8,773 nt of DNA from assembly GCA_030637065.1 (NCBI GenBank), contig DAOVVQ010000159.1, positions 1 to 8,773 on the forward strand, read 5' to 3'. This DNA is from Planctomycetota bacterium (lineage in GTDB: Bacteria > Planctomycetota > Phycisphaerae > Sedimentisphaerales > Anaerohalosphaeraceae). Positions 1 to 5,336 of this stretch are shown here, piece by piece; within the stretch, counting starts at the first letter, position 1, and every line of letters begins with the position of its first letter. The notes under the pieces were generated by a model. It was not told where the DNA came from, did not search any database, and saw nothing but the letters and a program-made list of their open reading frames with translations. The position numbers were made by a program, and so were the translations under genes.

Positions 1-3
1 ATC

Positions 4-50
4 CAGTATACAGTAGCCAGTATCCAGTTCAGCATTCAGTATTCAATTTA
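4..50. repeat. Degenerate 7-base tandem repeat (CAGTATY type)
   Basis: Seven consecutive units begin with CA(G) at positions 4, 11, 18, 25, 30, 37 and 44. All are 7 bases long except the 5-base unit at 25. The consensus is CAGTATY. The array probably continues to the left of the window, because positions 1-3 fit the end of another unit. It lies directly downstream of the beta-propeller gene and shows no hairpin plus T-run, so it does not look like an intrinsic terminator. Confidence 0.6.
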
Positions 51-71
51 GTGGCCGGTATTCGGATTCCT

Positions 72-1004
72 TTATTTTAGTTTGTATATCTCTACTGTGT
101 CGTGCTTGAAGTTTGGTACGTATAGGAGTTTTTTCTTGCGGTTTATTCCTATGTCGGCGGGGGTGTCAGTTTCTATGAGGGTTCGGACGGTTTTGTGGTC
201 GGGGGCTATGGTCGAGACTTTGTTGCCCATGAAGTCCGATACGATTATGGTCCCGTCGGGTAATAGTTCGATGCCGTCGAGGTTGGTGAAATGGCTGGCG
301 AGGCCGAATGCTTTGGGCTCTTTTTTGCCTTTGGGGTCGAGTTCGTAGACGTCGTGGAGTTCCCAGCTTACGGCGAAGATCTTGCCCTTCCATGCCGTTA
401 CGCCGTTGACAGCCTCGGGGGCCTTGATGGTTCCAACGACGCCTTTTTTCGGGTCTATCTTGTAGATGGTGCCGACGCCGGTATCGGTGGCGTAGAGTAT
501 GGCGCCGTCGGTGGCCAGGTCGTTGACATTTTGGGCGTTGGGGATGTCGATCACTGTGTGTTTGGCCCTCTTGCCGAGGCCAAAGCCGACGAGGCGGTGA
601 TTATCCGTCACCCAGAGAGTGCCGTTTAAGATGGCCATGCCCTTTGGTGCGTTCAGTACGGCGCCTTTGGCACTGTTCCTCCACCTTAGCTTCTGGATGG
701 TATTCTCGCGGGTGAGTTTGGAGATGAAGCCTTCGCCGTCATCGACCCAGTATTCTTCTTCTTTGCACTCGATGTTGGCGACGAAGGGGACGCCGGTTTT
801 GGGGTTGACGACGACGCATTCGGGGACCTTAAAGCCCTTAAGGACCGCGATCCGCTCGGCTTTTAGTGTGCCGTTGGCTTCAAAAGCGGGTACAGGTACA
901 ACCTGCCTTGCGGCAGAACGTACCGGTCCCCGTTTTTGAGCGTTAGCAGCGGCTGATGCGAGGATGATCAGTGCCAGAATGGTCAAAATAGTGCGAGTTT
1001 TCAT
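72..1004 (-). CDS. Secreted SMP-30/NHL-like beta-propeller protein
   Basis: A 310-residue protein starting at ATG 1002-1004, chosen because AGGAGGC (1011-1017) sits at good spacing and the N-terminus is then a clean signal peptide: K2-R4, a hydrophobic stretch about residues 6-20, and an ANA|Q cleavage site near residue 22. An in-frame ATG at 1073 would put 23 charged residues before it and is less likely. The mature part reads as repeated beta-propeller blades of the SMP-30/gluconolactonase/NHL kind, for example NLDGIELLPDG (241-251) followed by TIIVSDF. E62, N200 and D243 could correspond to the metal ligands of SMP-30 lactonases; this is inferred from local motif similarity, not an alignment. 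It is expected outside the cytoplasm, as a sugar-lactone hydrolase or a non-catalytic binding propeller. It appears monocistronic here. The fold class is fairly sure, the substrate unknown. Confidence 0.8.
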   Translation of the reverse strand: MKTRTILTILALIILASAAANAQKRGPVRSAARQVVPVPAFEANGTLKAERIAVLKGFKVPECVVVNPKTGVPFVANIECKEEEYWVDDGEGFISKLTRENTIQKLRWRNSAKGAVLNAPKGMAILNGTLWVTDNHRLVGFGLGKRAKHTVIDIPNAQNVNDLATDGAILYATDTGVGTIYKIDPKKGVVGTIKAPEAVNGVTAWKGKIFAVSWELHDVYELDPKGKKEPKAFGLASHFTNLDGIELLPDGTIIVSDFMGNKVSTIAPDHKTVRTLIETDTPADIGINRKKKLLYVPNFKHDTVEIYKLK

Positions 1005-1010
1005 GTCTTT

Positions 1011-1017
1011 GCCTCCT
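1011..1017 (-). promoter_or_regulatory. Shine-Dalgarno that fixes the beta-propeller start
   Basis: On the minus strand AGGAGGC lies six bases before ATG 1002-1004. It supports that start over the in-frame ATG at 1073. Confidence 0.8.
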
Positions 1018-1082
1018 GTTTTGGTTAAGTTTTCGCGTTTTTTAGAGCTTACCACGAATTGCAGACATTTCAAGTATCTGGA

Positions 1083-1245
1083 TTTCCTGGATTCCCGCCT
1101 TCGCGGGAATGACAGCCTGGGGGGGCTGGAAATTGGGTTTGATTGGGTTTGTTTTTTTTGGCGTGTTTTGGATCAAATCGTTGTAAGTCCTTTTTGTTAC
1201 AGGGTTAACGGTGTTAAGTAAATTTTGAAATTGGGTTTGTTTGTT
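1083..1245 (-). repeat. ORF-like intergenic repeat relic
   Basis: Read on the minus strand, this stretch gives a low-complexity peptide containing KQTQF, then VTKRTYND, then KTNPIKPNF, and runs straight into the palindromic repeat (VIPAKAGIQ in translation). I recall similar spurious peptides recurring in intergenic regions of Phycisphaerae genomes, but I could not verify this. The AT-rich, lysine/asparagine/glutamine-heavy translation, with no ribosome site, is unlike a real protein. I treat it as a dispersed DNA repeat rather than a gene. Confidence 0.4.
1091..1114. repeat. Palindromic repeat, dRS3-like, copy 1
   Basis: Perfect 8-base arms ATTCCCGC (1091-1098) and GCGGGAAT (1103-1110) around loop CTTC, followed by GACA. 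The layout ATTCCC-N8-GGGAAT matches the neisserial dRS3 repeat, and similar palindromes occur in many bacterial genomes (from memory). A second copy lies at 3538-3561 in the same orientation with the same 3-prime GACA. Confidence 0.85.
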
Positions 1246-1389
1246 AATATAGGGGTCGATGGATCGGGGCTGGGCTGGTTGAATTTGTTTTTGTGTTAGC
1301 ATTGTTTGACCCTTTCATATCATAGATTGTTATTGTTAGATATTTATGATACATGGGGTGGCATTTTGTGTCAAGGGAAAAAGAAAAAA

Positions 1390-1453
1390 GAATTAAAGAA
1401 TTAAAGAAGCATAGAATTATAGAAGTATAGGAGCAGGGAATTATTGAATTTTG
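1390..1453. repeat. 8-base degenerate tandem repeat, about eight units
   Basis: Eight units in register start at 1390, 1398, 1406, 1414, 1422, 1430, 1438 and 1446. Seven begin GAA and one begins GGA. The most frequent forms are GAATTAAA, GAATTATA and GAAGYATA. The strand is purine-rich and the array runs directly into the G-tract cluster at 1456. Confidence 0.75.
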
Positions 1454-1455
1454 GA

Positions 1456-1484
1456 GGGCTGGGAAGAGGGGGAAATGGGTGGGG
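1456..1484 (+). other. Putative G-quadruplex motif
   Basis: Five plus-strand G-tracts at 1456-1458, 1461-1463, 1468-1472, 1477-1479 and 1481-1484, separated by loops of 2, 4, 4 and 1 bases. This satisfies the canonical G3+N1-7 rule with one spare tract. Folding is predicted from sequence only. Confidence 0.55.
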
Positions 1485-1579
1485 AAATGGTGTGTAATTT
1501 TTGGCCTAAGTTTGCCAAAGTTGGCGCTAAATGCGCACAAGTTGACATTTCTTTGCAAAAGTGCGCACAAACTAACCAC

Positions 1580-1615
1580 GGATTTTGACAGGATTAACAG
1601 GATTTGCGGGATTTG
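1580..1615. repeat. GGATT-type short tandem repeat
   Basis: Four units starting with GGATT at 1580, 1591, 1600 and 1609, of 11, 9, 9 and at least 7 bases. The first two end in ACA. They follow the two TGCGCACAA direct repeats at 1532-1540 and 1562-1570, which are exactly 30 bases apart. Confidence 0.55.
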
Positions 1616-1623
1616 TTTTAGCC

Positions 1624-1649
1624 ACTCGCTGCGGCGGAGCGAGTCGCAG
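1624..1649. repeat. Hairpin with alternative pairing
   Basis: Arms ACTCGCT (1624-1630) and AGCGAGT (1638-1644) are perfectly complementary around a 7-base loop. An overlapping alternative pairs CTGCG (1629-1633) with CGCAG (1645-1649). There is no T-run, so it is not a standard terminator. Confidence 0.55.
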
Positions 1650-1812
1650 CAGGGCAGAGGGCTCAGAGGGGGTGTATTGATTTACGATCGACTATTTTCA
1701 ATTTATTGGTGGGCGGGTGAGAGCTTGGGGGAGATTGAAATGGGTTATTTCGGGTAATTTCTTTAGGTTTCTTCTTGTATTCGGGGGTTTTGGGGGTATG
1801 ATTGGGGGGTGG

Positions 1813-1841
1813 TTGAGCAACTCCGGTTTTGAAAGAATATT
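1813..1841 (+). promoter_or_regulatory. Weak candidate promoter of the nuclease cassette
   Basis: TTGAGC (1813-1818) and AATATT (1836-1841) are separated by 17 bases, in a locally AT-rich stretch 57 bases before the first cassette gene. Both hexamers are imperfect matches to the sigma-70 consensus, so this is tentative. Confidence 0.25.
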
Positions 1842-1862
1842 GATATTATGTCAACGAGAAGC

Positions 1863-1881
1863 ATGGGACCTTTGGTTCCAT
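1863..1881 (+). promoter_or_regulatory. Leader hairpin just before the cassette ribosome site
   Basis: ATGGGACC (1863-1870) and GGTTCCAT (1874-1881) can pair as an 8-base stem with one G-U around loop TTT. The stem ends five bases before the Shine-Dalgarno AAGGAG (1887-1892) of the gene at 1898. It could influence translation or transcript stability; no function is shown. Confidence 0.35.
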
Positions 1882-1897
1882 CAATCAAGGAGAAAAT

Positions 1898-2767
1898 ATG
1901 GCTAAGCTTGAATTTGTCAAATTTGAAAAAGTGTCATTGAAGGATCATTCCGAATTAAATGAGAAATGGGTGCAAGAGAGAATCGCCGAAAACCCCGGAT
2001 TGCTCGGATTAGGCGATGTAGCACTCAAAGATAAAGAACGCGTTCAGCCACGCGCAGGACGACTTGACTTGTTGCTGCAAGATTCTGATTCTAATCAGCG
2101 ATACGAAGTTGAAGTACAACTTGGCAGGACTGACGAAAGCCATATTATACGAACAATTGAGTACTGGGATATTGAGAGAAAACGATATCCTCAGTATGAT
2201 CATATTGCTGTGATTGTAGCAGAGGATATTACAAGCAGATTCCTAAATGTTATAAGTTTGTTTAATGGCACGATCCCGCTAATAGCAATTCAACTGAATG
2301 CTATGAAATATGAAAACCAAATATCCTTACTTTGCACTACAATTCTTGATCAAACAAGTTTAGGCTTAGTTGACGATGACGAAGAGCAGGAAGTTACCGA
2401 CCGGTCTTACTGGGAAAAGAAAGCAACAAAATCAACTGTGGCTATGGCTGATTCAATGTTAGAGTTAATCAAAACATTTGCTCCGGAATTTGAATTGACA
2501 TACAAGAAATTTTATATTGGCTTAGCCTGTGATGGCAGTACCAACAACTTTGCAGTTTATCGGCCAAAGAAGAAGTATGTCAGATTAGACTTGAAGCTGA
2601 AAAAATCTGAAGAAATTAGTAATAAGATTAAAGAAAAAGACTTTGATTTAATCGACTACACAAAAGGTGGGCGTTATAGAATCCGCCTTTCGAAAGATGA
2701 TATAACGCAAAATGAAGAGTTTATAAAGGAATTGCTTCAAATGTCGTATAATGAGAATGGTAGGTAA
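1898..2767 (+). CDS. Predicted PD-(D/E)XK nuclease-like protein with C-terminal DUF5655-like region
   Basis: A 289-residue soluble protein, with ATG 1898 preceded by AAGGAG at 1887-1892. The N-terminal half resembles NucS/PD-(D/E)XK folds: a helix with NEKWVQERIAENPGLLG (21-37), then GRLDLLL with D57, then YEVEVQLG with E72 and Q74, then a conserved-looking H82/R85/EYW segment (88-90). The usual D...E-x-K therefore appears as D57...E72-V-Q74. The E-x-Q form has a precedent in the restriction enzyme BglII. A predicted alpha/beta core continues to about residue 135. An acidic linker (158-166) leads to a C-terminal domain (about 170-289) with NFAVYRPKKKYVRLDL, which reminds me of DUF5655 (from memory, unverified). 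The second cassette gene starts 11 bases downstream. GC is low (35% and 25% in two sampled 60-base lines), suggesting transfer. A DNA-cleavage role is inferred; it could also be an inactive or binding relative. Confidence 0.7.
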   Translation: MAKLEFVKFEKVSLKDHSELNEKWVQERIAENPGLLGLGDVALKDKERVQPRAGRLDLLLQDSDSNQRYEVEVQLGRTDESHIIRTIEYWDIERKRYPQYDHIAVIVAEDITSRFLNVISLFNGTIPLIAIQLNAMKYENQISLLCTTILDQTSLGLVDDDEEQEVTDRSYWEKKATKSTVAMADSMLELIKTFAPEFELTYKKFYIGLACDGSTNNFAVYRPKKKYVRLDLKLKKSEEISNKIKEKDFDLIDYTKGGRYRIRLSKDDITQNEEFIKELLQMSYNENGR

Positions 2768-2778
2768 GAAATAAGGCT

Positions 2779-3237
2779 ATGGACAACTTCCAAAGAGCAG
2801 GTTCGATTAGCAATTCACATGTGGGTCGGGATTTCGAGAATCTCGTGTATTCTTATTTCGTCAAACTGATCCCCTCTTTACGGCCCAAGTTTCAACTGAT
2901 GGTGGGGCACAAACACAAAAAGGTGCATAACTTTGATTTTGGCAATAGCGAAGAAAAGGCAATCATTGAATGCAAATCTCATACATGGACTAAAGGTGAC
3001 AAAATGCCTTCCGCCAAATTGACGACTTGGGATCAGGCAATGTATTACTTTCACTTGGCACCTTATGACTATCGAAAGATATTTGTTGTCAAAAAGGACA
3101 TTAGCATCAGCAGAAACAATGAAACCCTTTGCAGTTATTATTTGCGAACGCATTTCCATTTAATTCCAGAAGGTGTTGAATTTTGGGAAGTGGATGAAAC
3201 GGCCAATGAGTTTACACAAGTCGAAAAAATATTATGA
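2779..3237 (+). CDS. Small predicted PD-(D/E)XK nuclease
   Basis: A 152-residue soluble protein, probably in one transcript with the preceding gene (11-base gap). The start ATG 2779 has only a weak purine-rich site (TAAGG), which fits coupled translation. Motifs follow the PD-(D/E)XK order: N-terminal helix VGRDFENLVYSYF (15-27) with E20, then FDFG with D53, a beta strand AIIECKSH with E64 and K66, then a helix with TTWDQAMYYF (82-91) and a strand RKIFVV (99-104). All canonical catalytic positions (E20, D53, E64, K66) are present, so activity is plausible. The length is close to a minimal nuclease domain with no separate recognition domain. It ends in two in-frame stops, TGA TGA (3235-3240). 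No methyltransferase lies nearby. It is probably a defence or DNA-processing nuclease; the substrate is unknown. Confidence 0.75.
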   Translation: MDNFQRAGSISNSHVGRDFENLVYSYFVKLIPSLRPKFQLMVGHKHKKVHNFDFGNSEEKAIIECKSHTWTKGDKMPSAKLTTWDQAMYYFHLAPYDYRKIFVVKKDISISRNNETLCSYYLRTHFHLIPEGVEFWEVDETANEFTQVEKIL

Positions 3238-3349
3238 TGACTAAATTTCAATTAAAGACAACTAAAGGTTCCAGAAGCCATTATAGTTTAGCCTTCCCAT
3301 CAGTTTCAAAATAAGTTATCTGAAAATGTGTACAAGGCGTCCGTGTCCT

Positions 3350-3366
3350 GCCGCCCGGCGGGTGGC
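3350..3366. repeat. GC-rich hairpin
   Basis: GCCGCCC (3350-3356) pairs with GGGTGGC (3360-3366), seven pairs with one G-U, around loop GGC. It is a compact GC-rich stem in an otherwise AT-rich stretch, which suggests an inserted repeat unit. Confidence 0.5.
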
Positions 3367-3481
3367 CTCTATTGGAATGAGTGATAAATTGGGTGGCACG
3401 CTTTTACGTTATTTGCGAAAGGGTGAAATTGGCATGGAGGGGCTAACAGGGGTGTCAGGTTTGCTGTGAGACGTTTTCCGC

Positions 3482-3497
3482 GTGGGCCAGGGCCCAC
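3482..3497. repeat. Perfect palindrome GTGGGCC/GGCCCAC
   Basis: Perfect 7-base arms at 3482-3488 and 3491-3497 around a 2-base centre. The following CCTACA recalls GTAGGGTGGGC-type repeats that I believe are common in planctomycete and cyanobacterial spacers (memory, unverified). Confidence 0.6.
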
Positions 3498-3537
3498 CCT
3501 ACAAATTTCGTGACCTTCGTGGTTTGGATGATCGTGG

Positions 3538-3561
3538 ATTCCAGCTTTCGCTGGAATGACA
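3538..3561. repeat. Palindromic repeat, dRS3-like, copy 2
   Basis: Perfect 8-base arms ATTCCAGC (3538-3545) and GCTGGAAT (3550-3557) around TTTC, followed by GACA. Compared with the copy at 1091, the sixth arm base changed from C to A and its partner from G to T, so pairing is kept. It lies 31 bases past the stop of the cupin gene and could shape the 3-prime end of that transcript, though there is no T-run. Confidence 0.85.
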
Positions 3562-3588
3562 AAGGGGGAGCGGCTTTGTTGCGGGTTA

Positions 3589-3939
3589 TTAGGGGTTTTC
3601 GTCGAACCATTCGTCTTTTGGGTTGAATGCTGGTATTGCTGTTACTGTTACTTTCATGTTTCCTGTTGCTCGGTGTCGGCAGTTTGGTTTTATTAGTATT
3701 GATGTCATTGGTTTTACCGGAAACGTTTTTCCGTCGAGTTCTATGTTTCCTTGGCCTTCGAGGATGAGGTATATTTCTGTTATTTTTTTGTGGTAGTGTG
3801 TTCGGCTGTTGTTGGATATGTTTACGAGGTGGATCGTTGCGGTGGGGTTGTCTTCTGCTACGAACGCGCGGTGTGTTGTTCCGTAGGGGCATTGCATCGG
3901 TTCTATGTCGGTTAGCTGGGTTATTTTGTAGTTGGGCAT
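3589..3939 (-). CDS. Small single-domain cupin protein
   Basis: A 116-residue protein, ATG at 3937-3939, with GGAAGA (3943-3948) close upstream. It is one conserved beta-barrel. Cupin motif 1 is visible as THYHKKITEIYLILEGQG with H48, H50 and E55, and motif 2 ends in KPNCRH with H89, so a full 3-His/1-Glu metal site is present. The length is normal for a minimal cupin_2 protein, and no signal peptide is seen. It is the last gene of the operon, 24 bases after the dehydrogenase, and may be an isomerase, dioxygenase-like or sugar-binding helper for that pathway; the family is too diverse to choose. Sampled lines are only about 40-43% GC against 67% in a sampled line of the dehydrogenase, so it may have been added to the operon separately. 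Confidence 0.85.
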   Translation of the reverse strand: MPNYKITQLTDIEPMQCPYGTTHRAFVAEDNPTATIHLVNISNNSRTHYHKKITEIYLILEGQGNIELDGKTFPVKPMTSILIKPNCRHRATGNMKVTVTAIPAFNPKDEWFDENP

Positions 3940-3963
3940 TGGTCTTCCATAGTTTCGGGACGG

Positions 3964-5286
3964 TTAAATTAGTTTTGTTATTCCCGGTATTGCTACCGGG
4001 CGTTGCTCGAGGTCTGAGAATTTTAGTTTTGCAGGGCTAAGGTCCAGCTGGGATGCTTTCAGGCACCAGTCGAACTTCAGTGCCCGGCCGGTGTAGGCGC
4101 TCATTCTGACCATTATGGCTGTTAAAGTGCTGTCGGCGACCTGTTTTCCTTCGTTGATGGGCTTGTTTGTGCGGATAGCTTCGATCATGTCGGCGTATTC
4201 CTGTATCTTGGGGTCGACGCGGGGGCCATCGTATTTGAAGGGACGGGTGCCTTGAATTTTTGCCGCCGCGAAATCGACGTATGCGCTGCCTTTTGTTCCG
4301 GCGAAGTGGAGGTTGTTGCGACTTGTTGTGCCTTCCATCTGGCTGCCCATGTATTGAACGCGGACGTCACCGGGGTATGTAAACTCAGCGGACATGTGGT
4401 CATAGATGTTGCCGTATTCGGGTCCGGTTCTTGCCAGTCGTCCGCCCATTGCCGTGCAAGTTTCGGGTGTCGACTGCATCGCCCAGTTCAAGAGGTCGAG
4501 GTTGTGTACGTGCTGCTCGACGACGAAGTCGCCGGAAAGCCATGCCAGGAAGAGCCATCGTTTTAGCTGGTATTCCATGTCGGACCATTCGGGCCTGCGT
4601 TTTGCTTCGGTTCCGCGCCATGTCAGCATTCCGCCGCCTTGACGCATGACCTGTGCGCCGTTGATGTTTCCAATTGCACCGTTGTGGAGTTCATCCATAA
4701 AGGCCATGATGTGGCGTGCCCTTCGCATCTGTGTTCCGGCGACGACGGTAAGGCCCTTGTTCTTTGCCTCTTCGGCGGTCTGCATGAAGGCGCGGACACC
4801 TGCTGGGTCCACGGCGATGGGCTTTTCGACCAGGACGTGTTTTCCGGCTGCGACGGCGGCGCGGAGATGTTGGGGCCGGAAATAGGGCGGCGTTGTCAGG
4901 ATGACCATGTCGACGTCGGCGGCGATGACCTTTTTGTAGGCGTTAAAGCCGGCGAACATTTTATCCGGCGTTACCTTGTAGATGTCATCGACGGGTAATT
5001 TTTTGCGGGCCAGATTCTTCTTTATCTTTGCCGGTGCCGCGTCGAGGTGGTCCTGGAAGATGTCTCCCATCGCGACGAGTTCGACGCCGGGCGTTGCTGC
5101 GCAGTCGATAATGCCTGCACCGGTTCCGCGTCCGCCGCATCCGATGAGTCCGACGCGGATCTTGTCGGAGCCTGCGGCGAAGATTCTGGCGGGGCCGGGT
5201 AATATTGAGGCAGCCATTACGGCGCCCGAAGCCTTCAGGACGCTTCTGCGGGAAATACGGCTGGGGTTTTTCGTTTTGTTATTCAT
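3964..5286 (-). CDS. Tat-exported Gfo/Idh/MocA-family NAD(P)-dependent oxidoreductase
   Basis: A 440-residue protein. The start ATG 5284-5286 is chosen because GAAAGGA (5294-5300) precedes it and the N-terminus is then a standard Tat signal: SRRSVLK (12-18) with R13-R14, a hydrophobic stretch (19-30), and cleavage near A38-A39. An ATG eight codons upstream (5310) has no good ribosome site, and longer readings overlap the isomerase gene. The Rossmann domain begins at KIRVGLIGCGGRG (42-54), with EKPIAVD (154-160) as the family hallmark. The C-terminal alpha/beta domain carries GDFVVEQHVHNLDLLNW (252-268), where the catalytic His usually lies. Enzymes of this family oxidise or reduce sugars, polyols and their derivatives. 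Length is typical of planctomycete exported members. It lies 50 bases after the isomerase and 24 bases before the cupin, in one operon. The substrate cannot be told. Confidence 0.92.
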   Translation of the reverse strand: MNNKTKNPSRISRRSVLKASGAVMAASILPGPARIFAAGSDKIRVGLIGCGGRGTGAGIIDCAATPGVELVAMGDIFQDHLDAAPAKIKKNLARKKLPVDDIYKVTPDKMFAGFNAYKKVIAADVDMVILTTPPYFRPQHLRAAVAAGKHVLVEKPIAVDPAGVRAFMQTAEEAKNKGLTVVAGTQMRRARHIMAFMDELHNGAIGNINGAQVMRQGGGMLTWRGTEAKRRPEWSDMEYQLKRWLFLAWLSGDFVVEQHVHNLDLLNWAMQSTPETCTAMGGRLARTGPEYGNIYDHMSAEFTYPGDVRVQYMGSQMEGTTSRNNLHFAGTKGSAYVDFAAAKIQGTRPFKYDGPRVDPKIQEYADMIEAIRTNKPINEGKQVADSTLTAIMVRMSAYTGRALKFDWCLKASQLDLSPAKLKFSDLEQRPVAIPGITKLI

Positions 5287-5293
5287 CTTTTTA

Positions 5294-5300
5294 TCCTTTC
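5294..5300 (-). promoter_or_regulatory. Shine-Dalgarno fixing the oxidoreductase start
   Basis: On the minus strand GAAAGGA lies seven bases before ATG 5284-5286, which favours the start that exposes the Tat motif at residues 12-18. Confidence 0.6.
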
Positions 5301-5336
5301 TCGTTTGCATCTTGCTGCCTGCGATGCGTATTCGGG

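Larger units (their letters stand above)
1018..1886. other. Long non-coding, repeat-rich spacer
   Basis: About 870 bases between the divergent beta-propeller gene and nuclease cassette. I see no convincing gene. Open frames here are made of repeats or lack a plausible start and ribosome site. In order it holds a palindromic repeat (1091-1114), an ORF-like repeat relic (about 1083-1245, minus), an 8-base tandem repeat (1390-1453), a G-quadruplex motif (1456-1484), a pair of TGCGCACAA direct repeats (1532-1540 and 1562-1570), a GGATT-type tandem repeat (1580-1615), a hairpin (1624-1644), a second G-tract cluster (1783-1812) and the presumed promoter region of the cassette. Confidence 0.7.
3241..3588. 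other. Non-coding spacer with three palindromes
   Basis: About 350 bases between the convergently read cassette and the cupin operon. I see no gene. Open frames across 3455-3900 on the minus strand are antisense or repeat translations. It holds hairpins at 3350-3366, 3482-3497 and 3538-3557, and a short CACGAAGG-like doublet (minus strand, about 3508-3524). No hairpin plus T-run serves as an obvious terminator for either flanking operon. Confidence 0.65.

Noticed and set aside
1005..1073. A 23-residue N-terminal extension of the beta-propeller protein
   Set aside because: It would precede a normal signal peptide, and the best ribosome site lies inside it (1011-1017).
1390..1615. Possible CRISPR array in the repeat-rich spacer
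   Set aside because: Units are 8-11 bases with no spacers of regular length, and there are no cas genes in the window.
1244..1905. Open frames in the spacer (minus 1244-1579, plus 1479-1757, plus 1717-1905)
   Set aside because: They translate tandem repeats and G-rich tracts, lack ribosome sites, and the last one overlaps the real start at 1898.
3538..3557. Intrinsic terminator for the cupin operon
   Set aside because: The stem is good but no T-run follows on the minus strand, and an equivalent copy lies in the spacer at 1091 away from any gene end.
3455..3892. A 145-residue minus-strand frame
   Set aside because: It overlaps the cupin gene in another frame and its end is a translation of the palindromic repeats (SFQRKLEST, VGWALAHAEN).
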